Assembly: GCF_030250645.1 (NCBI RefSeq)
Contig: NZ_JASSVS010000013.1
Span: 100,979-162,595 of the forward strand
Reading direction: 5' to 3'
DNA length: 61,617 nt
Source of the DNA: Marinobacter azerbaijanicus
GTDB taxonomy: Bacteria; Pseudomonadota; Gammaproteobacteria; Pseudomonadales; Oleiphilaceae
The translations under genes and the position numbers were made by a program. Under the pieces are notes generated by a model that saw nothing but the letters and a program-made list of their open reading frames with translations, made no database searches and had not been told where the DNA came from. Below, one piece after another: positions 1 to 8,647 of the stretch; the stretch's first letter is position 1, and every line of letters begins with the position of its first letter.

Positions 1-396
<396 letters not shown>

Positions 397-495
397 TTGT
401 CTGCGGGCAACCTGGCGTCTTATTTAGTTCTTTAAAAACAATAATCTGCGCATTCCCTAAGTAATATTTGTTGTGACTGGCAACACTCGTAATGG

Positions 496-509
496 GGGAG
501 TTCACTCCC
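496..509. other. Small hairpin after the SPOR-protein gene
   Basis: GGGAG and CTCCC are separated by a four-base TTCA loop about 100 bases past the damX stop. An A-rich rather than T-rich tract follows on the plus strand. It is a weak candidate for transcript-end processing and not a convincing intrinsic terminator. Confidence 0.3.
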
Positions 510-529
510 TAAAATAAAAACGCTTTGGT

Positions 530-558
530 TTGAGTACGTATTTCTACGCGTGTAAAAT
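530..558 (+). promoter_or_regulatory. Candidate sigma-70 promoter for gltBD
   Basis: TTGAGT at 530-535 and TAAAAT at 553-558 are separated by exactly 17 bases, about 95 bases before the gltB start. This is the best sigma-70 match in the 256-base gap after damX. An 11-base sequence, ATTTCTACGCG, lies in its spacer (540-550) and again at 631-641 just before the gltB start. Confidence 0.55.
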
Positions 559-641
559 AGCCAGCCCCCATTTTCAGTGTCAAAGGGTGGAATTATCGTT
601 TTTGTGCGAATAACTCTTTGATTGAAAAGCATTTCTACGCG
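540..641 (+). repeat. 11-bp direct repeat flanking the gltB leader
   Basis: ATTTCTACGCG occurs at 540-550, inside the candidate promoter spacer, and at 631-641, twelve bases before the gltB start. The centre-to-centre distance is 91 bases. The first copy overlaps the promoter and the second sits in the translation-initiation region, so a protein binding both could affect transcription or translation. This role is inference. Confidence 0.5.
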
Positions 642-652
642 AGAGAACGCTT

Positions 653-3600
653 ATGATGACAGGTTTGTATCATCCCGATGAATTCAGGGACAACTGTGGC
701 TTCGGCCTGATCGCCCATATGAAGGGCGAGGCCAGCCACAAGTTGTTGCAAACTGCCATCGAGTCGCTGACCTGCATGACCCACCGAGGTGGTATCGCTG
801 CAGACGGAAAGACCGGCGATGGTTGTGGCCTCCTGATCCAGAGCCCCGATGCCTTTTTACGCAAGGCCGCAAAGGCGGAATTCGGTAAGGAGCCTGAAGG
901 GCTGCTTGCTGTGGGTCAGGTATTCCTTAGCCCGGACGAGAGCAAAGCCGCTGCTGGCCGTGCGGCCATTGAAAAGCGCCTGACAGAGCAGGGCCTTGAA
1001 ATCATGGGCTGGCGCAAGGTTCCCACTGACGATAGCTGCCTTGGCCCGATGGCGCTGGATTGCCTGCCCTGGATTGAGCAGGTATTTGTGGTGCCTGGTG
1101 CAAAGACCGAGCAGGAATTCGCCATCGCGCTGTTTGTTGGTCGCCGCCATGCGGAGCGGGACATGGCAGAAGACTCCGAATTCTACATCTGCAGCCTGTC
1201 TCACCGCACACTGGCCTATAAGGGTCTGATGATGCCGGCGGATCTGGCCAATTTCTATAAGGATCTGGGCGACCCTGACCTCCAGACTGCCATCTGCGTT
1301 TTTCACCAACGCTTCTCCACCAACACCATGCCGCGCTGGCCGCTTGCCCAGCCCTTCCGTTATCTCGCCCACAATGGTGAGATCAATACGGTTGACGGCA
1401 ACCGTAACTGGGCCATTGCCCGCGCTGCCAAATTCAGCGCTCCGGAACTGCCGGACCTGCAAACGCTTCAGCCACTGGTGAACCTTACTGGCTCTGACTC
1501 TTCCAGCATGGACAATATGCTGGAAGTACTGCTGGCCGGTGGTGTCGATCTGTTCCGTGCAGTGCGCATGATGATTCCACCGGCGTGGCAGAATGTGGAC
1601 ACCATGGATTCCGAACTGCGAGCGTTCTACGAATACAACTCCATGCATATGGAGCCCTGGGACGGCCCGGCCGGTCTGGTTCTGTCCGACGGCCGGTATG
1701 CCGTCTGTATGCTGGATCGTAACGGACTGCGCCCAGCGCGGTGGGTCATCACCAAGGACGATTTCATCACCCTCGCGTCTGAGATCGGTACCTATGGGTA
1801 CAAGCCCGAGGATGTGGTGGCAAAGGGTCGTGTGGGACCCGGGCAGATGCTCGCGATTGATACCGAATCCGGTGAGGTGCTGCACACCAAAGATGTAGAT
1901 AACCGTCTTAAATCAGCCCAGCCCTATAAACGCTGGCTGCGGGAGAATTCACTGCGGGTCGAGACCACGCTGAACCAGGAGACGCCAGAGTTCAAGCTGA
2001 TGCAGTCGGATGATCTCCATATACACCAGAAAATGTTCATGGTGTCCTACGAGGAGCGCGATCAGGTGCTGCGTCCGCTGGCGGAGAACGGTCAGGAGGC
2101 CGTGGGTTCCATGGGTGACGATACTCCCATGGCGGTGCTGTCCAGCCGCGTCAGGCATGTAGCGGACTATTTCCGTCAGAAGTTTGCCCAGGTTACCAAT
2201 CCGGCCATTGACCCGCTGCGGGAGTCCATCGTGATGTCCCTGGAGACGTGCATTGGCGCGGAACGTAACGTATTCGAGGAGACGGCGGAGCATGCCAACC
2301 GTATTATCCTGACAACGCCGGTGCTGTCACCGGCCAAGTTCCTGAAGATCGCCAATAATGATCGGCCAGGTTTTGAAGTCGCCCGCATCAACATGAGCTA
2401 CAGCCCGGAAATGGGGCTGGAGCAGGCCGTACGCAAAGTGTGCGACGAAGCCGAGCAGGCGGTTCGCAGTGGCAAGGTTATCCTGATCCTGACCGACAAG
2501 GAGCTGAAGGAGGGTGAGTTGCCGGTGAACGCCATGATGGCGACCGGCGCGGTTCACCACCATCTGGTCCGCAAGGGGCTGCGGTGTGACTCCAACATTC
2601 TGGTTGAGACTGGCTGGGCCCGTGATCCGCATCATTTTGCCGTGCTGTTTGGCTTTGGTGCCACTGCGGTGTATCCATATCTGGCCTATCAGGTGCTCAA
2701 TGATCTGATCCGCACTGGTGAACTGATGATGGATCCCATTGATGCGAAAAATAACTATCGCAAGGGGATCAACAAAGGGCTGTTGAAGATCCTGTCCAAG
2801 ATGGGCATCTCCACGATCACCTCCTACCGTGGCGCCCAGTTGTTTGAAGCAATCGGTCTGGCGGATGAGGTGGTGGATCTCTGTTTCAAGGGTGTTCCCA
2901 GCCGCATCCAGGGTGCTGGATTCTTCGATTTCCAGCAGGATCAGGAGCAACTGGCGGCTGTAGCCTGGAAGCATCGCAAGCCGATTTCCCAGGGTGGCCT
3001 GTTGAAGTATGTTCACGGTCAGGAATATCACGCCTTCAATCCAGACGTGGTCGGCAAGCTTCAGGAAGCCGTTACCAGTGGGGATTACGGGCAGTATATG
3101 GAATATGCCGGATTGGTGAACGAGCGTCCGGTTTCGACGCTGCGGGATCTGCTGGGTTTCCGTAAGGACATCAAGGCTATTGATCTGTCGGAAGTTGAAC
3201 CGGTGGAAAATATCTTCCCGCGCTTCGACTCTGCGGCCATGTCCCTGGGCGCACTGTCGCCCGAAGCCCACGAAGCCTTGGCCGTAGCCATGAATACTCT
3301 GGGCGGCCGCTCAAATTCCGGTGAGGGGGGCGAAGACCCGGCCCGCTATGGCACGGAGAAGCGCTCCAAGATCAAGCAGGTTGCTTCGGGCCGCTTCGGT
3401 GTGACAGCGGAATACCTGCGTAGTGCAGATGTCATGCAGATCAAGGTTGCCCAGGGTGCCAAGCCAGGTGAGGGTGGCCAGTTGCCGGGTGGCAAGGTGA
3501 ATGATCTGATTGCCCGACTGCGCTACTCGGTGCCGGGTGTGACATTGATTTCACCGCCGCCGCATCACGATATCTATTCGATCGAGGATCTGGCGCAGCT

Positions 3601-5101
3601 GATTTTCGATCTCAAACAGGTTAACCCGAACGCCCTGGTTTCCGTGAAACTGGTATCGGAACCTGGTGTCGGCACAATCGCTGCCGGTGTGGCGAAGGCC
3701 TATGCCGATCTGATTACGGTCTCCGGTTATGACGGTGGCACCGCAGCCAGCCCGCTGACCTCCATCCGGTATGCGGGTTCCCCCTGGGAGCTTGGTCTTA
3801 GTGAGACGCAGCAGGCGTTGCGCGCCAACGACCTGCGGGGCAAGATTCGCCTGCAAACCGATGGTGGCATAAAGACTGGCCTGGATGTGGTCAAGGGTGC
3901 GATTCTGGGCGCAGAGAGCTTTGGTTTCGGTACCACGCCGATGGTCGCCCTTGGTTGTAAGTATCTGCGGATCTGTCACCTGAACAACTGTGCTACCGGT
4001 GTTGCCACCCAGAATGAGCATTTACGGGAGGAGCACTTCAAGGGCACGGTCGAGATGGCCATGAACTTCTTCCGCTTCGTTGCAACCGAGACCCGGGAGT
4101 GGATGGCCAGACTGGGCGTCCGCACTCTTGAAGAACTGGTCGGGCGTGTTGACCTGCTGGAGCGCCTGCCGGGTGATACCCCGCGCCAGAAGAAGCTGGA
4201 CCTGACGCGCCTGCTGTCCAATGATCACATTCCGGCGGATAAGCCCAACACCTGTCAGGTGGAGCGTAACCATCCGTTCGATGAGGGCAGATTGGCTGAG
4301 CAGATGGTGAAAGACACGGCGGACGCCATTGCGGCCAAAGCCGGAGGGATCTGGTCCTACAGGGTCACCAACTGCGACCGTTCTATCGGAGCCCGTCTGT
4401 CGGGTGAAATTGCCCAGGCACACGGTAACCAGGGGATGGTGTCCGCACCGATCACTCTGGAGTTGACCGGCACCGCCGGGCAGAGCTTCGGGGTCTGGAA
4501 CGTGGGCGGCCTGAATCTGCTGCTCGAAGGGGATGCCAACGATTATGTGGGTAAGGGCATGACCGGTGGCAAGCTGGTGGTCCGGCCGCCCACTGGTAGT
4601 GCGTTCAAATCCCAGGAAACCTCAATCGTAGGCAACACCTGTCTCTATGGCGCAACGGGAGGCAAGCTGTTTGCTGCCGGTACAGCTGGTGAGCGCTTCG
4701 GTGTACGTAACTCTGGTGCCCATGCCGTAGTGGAAGGCGCAGGTGATCACTGCTGTGAATACATGACGGGGGGGCTGATAACCGTCCTCGGCAGTACTGG
4801 CCACAACTTCGGTGCTGGTATGACCGGTGGTTTTGCCTATGTGCTGGATCTGAACAACACTTTCGTGGACAAATACAACCACGAGCTCGTGGAGATTCAG
4901 CGGATCTCCAGCGAGGACATGGAATCCTACCGGAACCACCTCCGTGGTGTTGTCCGGGAGCATATTTCCGAGACTGCGAGCGAATGGGCAGAGCATATTC
5001 TTGACAATTTCGACGACTACATCGGCCGTTTCTGGCTGGTCAAACCCAAGGCGGCGAGCCTTCGCAGCCTGCTGGCCAGTACCCGGGCGCGTCCGGAGTA
5101 A
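653..5101 (+). CDS. gltB: Glutamate synthase (NADPH) large subunit
   Basis: Transfers the glutamine amide nitrogen to 2-oxoglutarate, giving two glutamates; with GltD it forms the GOGAT arm of ammonia assimilation. The 1482 residues match the usual length. The N-terminal nucleophile is Cys15 in the CGFGLIAH motif, so a 14-residue propeptide should be removed to free it. The central and FMN-binding synthase domains follow, with the 3Fe-4S cysteines at about 1102, 1108 and 1113 (C-x5-C-x4-C). The C-terminal third is the glycine-rich GXGXG beta-helix. Two ATG codons stand in tandem at 653 and 656; either could be used. gltD follows after 77 bases, almost certainly in the same transcript. Confidence 0.97.
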   Translation: MMTGLYHPDEFRDNCGFGLIAHMKGEASHKLLQTAIESLTCMTHRGGIAADGKTGDGCGLLIQSPDAFLRKAAKAEFGKEPEGLLAVGQVFLSPDESKAAAGRAAIEKRLTEQGLEIMGWRKVPTDDSCLGPMALDCLPWIEQVFVVPGAKTEQEFAIALFVGRRHAERDMAEDSEFYICSLSHRTLAYKGLMMPADLANFYKDLGDPDLQTAICVFHQRFSTNTMPRWPLAQPFRYLAHNGEINTVDGNRNWAIARAAKFSAPELPDLQTLQPLVNLTGSDSSSMDNMLEVLLAGGVDLFRAVRMMIPPAWQNVDTMDSELRAFYEYNSMHMEPWDGPAGLVLSDGRYAVCMLDRNGLRPARWVITKDDFITLASEIGTYGYKPEDVVAKGRVGPGQMLAIDTESGEVLHTKDVDNRLKSAQPYKRWLRENSLRVETTLNQETPEFKLMQSDDLHIHQKMFMVSYEERDQVLRPLAENGQEAVGSMGDDTPMAVLSSRVRHVADYFRQKFAQVTNPAIDPLRESIVMSLETCIGAERNVFEETAEHANRIILTTPVLSPAKFLKIANNDRPGFEVARINMSYSPEMGLEQAVRKVCDEAEQAVRSGKVILILTDKELKEGELPVNAMMATGAVHHHLVRKGLRCDSNILVETGWARDPHHFAVLFGFGATAVYPYLAYQVLNDLIRTGELMMDPIDAKNNYRKGINKGLLKILSKMGISTITSYRGAQLFEAIGLADEVVDLCFKGVPSRIQGAGFFDFQQDQEQLAAVAWKHRKPISQGGLLKYVHGQEYHAFNPDVVGKLQEAVTSGDYGQYMEYAGLVNERPVSTLRDLLGFRKDIKAIDLSEVEPVENIFPRFDSAAMSLGALSPEAHEALAVAMNTLGGRSNSGEGGEDPARYGTEKRSKIKQVASGRFGVTAEYLRSADVMQIKVAQGAKPGEGGQLPGGKVNDLIARLRYSVPGVTLISPPPHHDIYSIEDLAQLIFDLKQVNPNALVSVKLVSEPGVGTIAAGVAKAYADLITVSGYDGGTAASPLTSIRYAGSPWELGLSETQQALRANDLRGKIRLQTDGGIKTGLDVVKGAILGAESFGFGTTPMVALGCKYLRICHLNNCATGVATQNEHLREEHFKGTVEMAMNFFRFVATETREWMARLGVRTLEELVGRVDLLERLPGDTPRQKKLDLTRLLSNDHIPADKPNTCQVERNHPFDEGRLAEQMVKDTADAIAAKAGGIWSYRVTNCDRSIGARLSGEIAQAHGNQGMVSAPITLELTGTAGQSFGVWNVGGLNLLLEGDANDYVGKGMTGGKLVVRPPTGSAFKSQETSIVGNTCLYGATGGKLFAAGTAGERFGVRNSGAHAVVEGAGDHCCEYMTGGLITVLGSTGHNFGAGMTGGFAYVLDLNNTFVDKYNHELVEIQRISSEDMESYRNHLRGVVREHISETASEWAEHILDNFDDYIGRFWLVKPKAASLRSLLASTRARPE

Positions 5102-5178
5102 GGGCGGATGGAACAGGTTCGTAGCGTTGCCCGTGAGGCAGCGCTTGCGTCGAAATTGAGTCTGATGAGAGCGTCATA

Positions 5179-6597
5179 ATGAAAGAACGACTGAGTAACG
5201 ACTTCCAGTTTGTCGAAGTAGGGCGTGTCGACCCGAAAAAGGTACCGGCAAAGAAGCGCAAGAAAGAGTTTGGTGAAATCTACCAACCCTATACCCAGGA
5301 TCAGGCGGCGTCGCAGTCACATCGCTGCCTGGAGTGCGGTAACCCCTATTGCGAGTGGAAGTGTCCGGTACACAATTACATCCCGAACTGGCTGAAGCTG
5401 GTATCGGAAGGCAACATCATGAGGGCGGTTGAGCTGTGCCACCAGACCAACTCACTGCCGGAAGTCTGTGGCCGTGTCTGCCCCCAGGATCGTCTGTGTG
5501 AAGGGGCGTGTACCCTGAACGACGGGTATGGCGCAGTAACCATTGGTTCGGTGGAAAAGTATATTACTGACACTGCCTTTGCTCTGGGCTGGAAACCGGA
5601 CATGTCTGCCGTTAAATGGACAGACAGGAAGGTTGCGGTCATTGGTGCCGGCCCGGCAGGCCTTGGCTGCGCCGATGTGCTGGTACGCAACGGTGTAAAG
5701 CCGGTGGTTTTCGATATTTATCCGGAAATCGGTGGTCTGCTGACCTTCGGAATTCCCGAGTTCAAGCTCGAGAAGTCCGTCATGACCCGCCGCCGTAAGG
5801 TGTTCGAAGAGATGGGTGTTGAATTCCGCCTGTCCACGGAAGTGGGCAAGGATGTGATGATGGAGGATATCCTTGAGGAATATGACGCTGTCTTCATGGG
5901 CATGGGTACTTACACCTACATGAAGGGCGGCTTTCCTGGCGAGGACCTGCCGGGCGTCCATGATGCCTTGCCATTCCTGGTGTCAAACGTGAATCGCCGC
6001 CTTGGATTTGAAAAAGATGATGACGACTTCATCGACATGAAAGGCAAGCGCGTGGTGGTTCTCGGTGGCGGTGATACCGCCATGGACTGTAACCGCACCT
6101 CAATTCGCCAGCAGGCAGCAAGCGTTACCTGTGCCTATCGCCGGGACGAGCAGAACATGCCGGGCTCCCGCCGTGAAGTCTCCAACGCCAAGGAAGAGGG
6201 CGTGAAATTCATGTTCAACCGTCAGCCCATTGCCATCATTGGTGAGGACCGGGTTGAAGGCGTGAAGGTGGTCCAGACCCGCCTTGGTGAGCCAGACGAA
6301 AACGGTCGCCGTCGTCCCGAAGTGGTTGCCGGCAGCGAGGAAGTCATCCCGGCAGATGCCGTACTGGTTGCCTTTGGCTTCCGTCCGAGCCCTGCCGACT
6401 GGTTTGAAAAGCTGAAGGTGGATACCGACGATTCCGGTCGTGTTAGCGCACCGGAAGAAGTGGAGTTCGGGTTCCAGACCAGTAATCCCAAGATTTTTGC
6501 CGGCGGCGACATGGTCCGCGGCTCGGACTTGGTCGTAACGGCTATCTGGGAAGGACGTCAGGCAGCCGAAGGTATTATGGATTACCTGGATATCTGA
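5179..6597 (+). CDS. gltD: Glutamate synthase (NADPH) small subunit
   Basis: This FAD-dependent NADPH oxidoreductase feeds electrons to GltB. The 472-residue product starts with a cysteine-rich region (CLECGNPYCEWKCP and CGRVCPQ..LCEGAC, residues about 50-115) that ligates 4Fe-4S clusters. A first dinucleotide-binding fold carries GAGPAGLGCAD (FAD, about residue 157) and a second carries GGGDTAMD (NADPH, about residue 299). A C-terminal GGD motif closes the FAD site. It sits directly behind gltB and ahead of a strong terminator, so gltBD is a two-gene operon. Confidence 0.97.
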   Translation: MKERLSNDFQFVEVGRVDPKKVPAKKRKKEFGEIYQPYTQDQAASQSHRCLECGNPYCEWKCPVHNYIPNWLKLVSEGNIMRAVELCHQTNSLPEVCGRVCPQDRLCEGACTLNDGYGAVTIGSVEKYITDTAFALGWKPDMSAVKWTDRKVAVIGAGPAGLGCADVLVRNGVKPVVFDIYPEIGGLLTFGIPEFKLEKSVMTRRRKVFEEMGVEFRLSTEVGKDVMMEDILEEYDAVFMGMGTYTYMKGGFPGEDLPGVHDALPFLVSNVNRRLGFEKDDDDFIDMKGKRVVVLGGGDTAMDCNRTSIRQQAASVTCAYRRDEQNMPGSRREVSNAKEEGVKFMFNRQPIAIIGEDRVEGVKVVQTRLGEPDENGRRRPEVVAGSEEVIPADAVLVAFGFRPSPADWFEKLKVDTDDSGRVSAPEEVEFGFQTSNPKIFAGGDMVRGSDLVVTAIWEGRQAAEGIMDYLDI

Positions 6598-6625
6598 TTG
6601 CCTTCGGTATTTGACCCGGATCAGA

Positions 6626-6660
6626 AGGGCGGCTTGCTGATGGTGAGCCGCCCTTTTTTA
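6626..6660 (+). terminator. Intrinsic terminator of gltBD
   Basis: A perfect 9-bp stem (AGGGCGGCT at 6626-6634, AGCCGCCCT at 6646-6654) with an 11-base loop runs into six T residues. It lies 29 bases after the gltD stop and ahead of hemE. Confidence 0.9.
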
Positions 6661-6721
6661 TTGTGACAAACCGGGTATCATTGCCCTCCAGAACTTTTAC
6701 AGACAGCAGACTGGGAATGCT

Positions 6722-7792
6722 ATGACTGAGCTGAAAAATGACCGTTTCCTGCGTGCGCTGATGCGTCAGCCCGTTGATCGCACACCAGTGTGGATGATGC
6801 GTCAGGCTGGCCGATACCTGCCGGAGTATCGTGCAACCCGTGCCAAAGCAGGGGATTTTCTCAGTCTCTGTAAGAACACGCCTCTTGCCTGCGAGGTCAC
6901 CCTGCAGCCCCTGGAGCGCTTCCCGCTGGACGCTGCGATCCTGTTCTCGGATATCCTCACCATCCCGGATGCCCTGGGGCTTGGGCTCTACTTCGAAACC
7001 GGAGAAGGCCCGAAATTCCGCAATACCATTCGTTCTGCCGCCGATGTCGCCGCGCTGCCGAAGATCAATGCGGAAGTGGACCTGGACTACGTGATGAATG
7101 CGGTGTCCACCATCCGTGGCGCGCTCAGTGGCAGTGTTCCACTGATCGGTTTCTCTGGCAGCCCCTGGACCCTGGCCACCTACATGATTGAAGGCGGCTC
7201 GTCCAAGGACTTCCGCGAAGCCAAGAAGCTGATGTACGGCCAGCCAGAGGTGATGCATCAGTTGCTGGATCATCTTGCGGACTCGGTGATTGACTACCTG
7301 AACGGCCAGATTCGCGCCGGTGCCCAGGCTGTGCAGATTTTCGACACTTGGGGCGGCGTACTGAGCAGCTGGGCGTACCAGGAATTCTCCCTCAATTACA
7401 TGAAGAAGATCGTCGCCGGACTGATTCGTGAGAATGACGGACGCCATGTGCCAGTGATTCTTTTCACCAAGAACGGCGGCCAGTGGCTGGAGTCCATCGC
7501 AGATTCCGGTGCCGACGCTGTGGGGCTGGACTGGACAACGGACATTGGCAATGCCCGTGCCCGTATTGGCGATAAGGTTGCCCTGCAGGGCAATATGGAC
7601 CCGGCCATGCTGTATGCGCCGCCGGAGCGCATTCGCCAGGAAGTGGCGGATATCCTGTCCCGTTACGGTTCCGGTCCGGGGCACATTTTCAACCTAGGGC
7701 ATGGGATTACCCCGGATGTAGATCCGGAGCATGCCGGGGCGTTTATTCGCGCTGTTACTGAGCTTAGCCCTCCGTATCACAATCAGGATTGA
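6722..7792 (+). CDS. hemE: Uroporphyrinogen III decarboxylase
   Basis: Removes the four acetate carboxyls of uroporphyrinogen III to give coproporphyrinogen III in haem synthesis; a soluble, cofactor-free enzyme. The 356 residues are of family length. The N-terminal PVWMMRQAGRYLPEYR signature provides substrate-binding arginines, followed by FSDIL with the catalytic aspartate (around residue 78), and GFSGSPWTLATYM near residue 145. The C-terminal FNLGHGI motif is present. The gene follows the gltBD terminator and so needs its own promoter within the 60-base gap; I see no clear one. A hairpin element lies about 45 bases downstream. Confidence 0.97.
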   Translation: MTELKNDRFLRALMRQPVDRTPVWMMRQAGRYLPEYRATRAKAGDFLSLCKNTPLACEVTLQPLERFPLDAAILFSDILTIPDALGLGLYFETGEGPKFRNTIRSAADVAALPKINAEVDLDYVMNAVSTIRGALSGSVPLIGFSGSPWTLATYMIEGGSSKDFREAKKLMYGQPEVMHQLLDHLADSVIDYLNGQIRAGAQAVQIFDTWGGVLSSWAYQEFSLNYMKKIVAGLIRENDGRHVPVILFTKNGGQWLESIADSGADAVGLDWTTDIGNARARIGDKVALQGNMDPAMLYAPPERIRQEVADILSRYGSGPGHIFNLGHGITPDVDPEHAGAFIRAVTELSPPYHNQD

Positions 7793-7837
7793 TAGTTGGG
7801 AGTAGCAGGTGTTCTGCCTGGAAGCTCTCGCAAGCCA

Positions 7838-7928
7838 TCAGGCTCTGCTCAGAACACGCCCGTGAATACCTCCATGTAGGGCTCGGTCGCGCCATCCCTG
7901 GCGCTCCACGGTTCTGAGCAGAGCCTGA
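7838..7928 (+). repeat. Three-way-junction palindromic element, copy 1
   Basis: Perfect 18-bp outer arms (7838-7855 and 7911-7928) enclose a 55-base core. Read on the plus strand the core begins ACGC, continues GTGAA, then a small hairpin with TCCA near its apex, GGCTCG, and a second hairpin GCGCCA-TCCC-TGGCGC, ending in CACG. The element lies between hemE and the PilZ gene, which run in the same direction. Its outer arms match no other copy. Confidence 0.85.
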
Positions 7929-8052
7929 CGGCCTGCTCTCCAGCTTTGTTGCGTGCCTGCACCCTCCACGATGCAACTCCCGTTACCGCTAGATAGAAGT
8001 GCCTGTGAGGTCTATAGTCATACCAGACAAGACCGGTAAACAGGAGTAACCC

Positions 8053-8421
8053 TTGCCAGCCAAGTCCCCCGAAAAACGTCGTTTCCACAGAATCTCCTTC
8101 GATGCCGATTGCGAACTGCACTGGCAGGACGAAGTGTGGCCAAGTGAGGTGCTGGATATTTCGCTGAAGGGCATTCTGGTTAAGCGGCCGAAGGGATGGG
8201 ATGTCCCATTGAAACAGCCCTGTGAGGTGATTATCCATCTTGATGATCATGAAACCGCGATTGTGATGGCCGTGGAGCTACGCCACATCGAAGAGCACCG
8301 GTTGGGGTTCAAGTGCCAGTATATTGATCTTGAGAGCGCGACTCATCTGAAGAGACTGGTGGAGTTGAACCTGGGGGATCAGGCGTTGTTGGAGAGGGAG
8401 TTTGCGCATTTGATTGAGTAG
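8053..8421 (+). CDS. PilZ-domain protein, probable c-di-GMP receptor
   Basis: A stand-alone PilZ domain of 122 residues. The N-terminal KRRFHRI supplies the R-x3-R motif, and DISLKG about 27 residues on supplies the (D/N)-x-S-x2-G motif; together these bind cyclic di-GMP. No other domain, signal peptide or membrane segment is visible, so it probably acts as a cytoplasmic adaptor whose target cannot be read from sequence. The start is TTG at 8053 with CAGGAG six bases upstream, and no ATG fits the N-terminus. It is flanked by copies 1 and 2 of the hairpin element and by a REP unit, which isolates it from its neighbours. Confidence 0.85.
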   Translation: MPAKSPEKRRFHRISFDADCELHWQDEVWPSEVLDISLKGILVKRPKGWDVPLKQPCEVIIHLDDHETAIVMAVELRHIEEHRLGFKCQYIDLESATHLKRLVELNLGDQALLEREFAHLIE

Positions 8422-8434
8422 CCTGATGGTTGTT

Positions 8435-8469
8435 GTCGGATTACGGCCTGGTGGCCTAATCCGACCTAC
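8435..8469 (-). repeat. REP palindrome (GTAG-headed), single unit
   Basis: Read on the minus strand this is GTAGGTCGGATTAG-GCC-loop-GGCCGTAATCCGAC, an imperfect hairpin with a GTAG head. That head-plus-palindrome form is typical of REP units linked to RAYT (REP-associated tyrosine) transposases. It starts 13 bases after the PilZ gene stop. Further units lie at about 10.1 and 23.9 kb. No RAYT gene is in this window. Confidence 0.85.
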
Positions 8470-8504
8470 ATTCAGAAAGTTCGTGAGATAACTGTGAAGT
8501 TTGC

Positions 8505-8616
8505 AGGCGGGATTGGAAGGGCCTTTCCAAAAATGTGCGGAGCCATGGATGGCGGAGCCCAAGCGCACATGGATGTGCTTGAAGCGTTTTTTGGAAAGGC
8601 CCTTCCAATCCTGCCT
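8505..8616 (-). repeat. Three-way-junction palindromic element, copy 2
   Basis: Perfect 24-bp arms (8510-8533 and 8588-8611) extend five bases further out with one mismatch. Read on the minus strand the core starts ACGC, forms hairpin GCACAT-CC-ATGTGC, then GGGCTC, hairpin GCCAT-CC-ATGGC and GCAC. It lies in the convergent gap between the PilZ gene and radA, so here it could act as a two-way terminator. The arms also contain a self-complementary stretch around GGGCC. Confidence 0.88.
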
Positions 8617-8647
8617 GGCACCAAACAATCAGGCTAGAAACCAAGCC

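Noticed and set aside
857..1885. Long minus-strand frames across gltB (also 2327-3271)
   Set aside because: Shadows of gltB; no ribosome site or recognisable domain.
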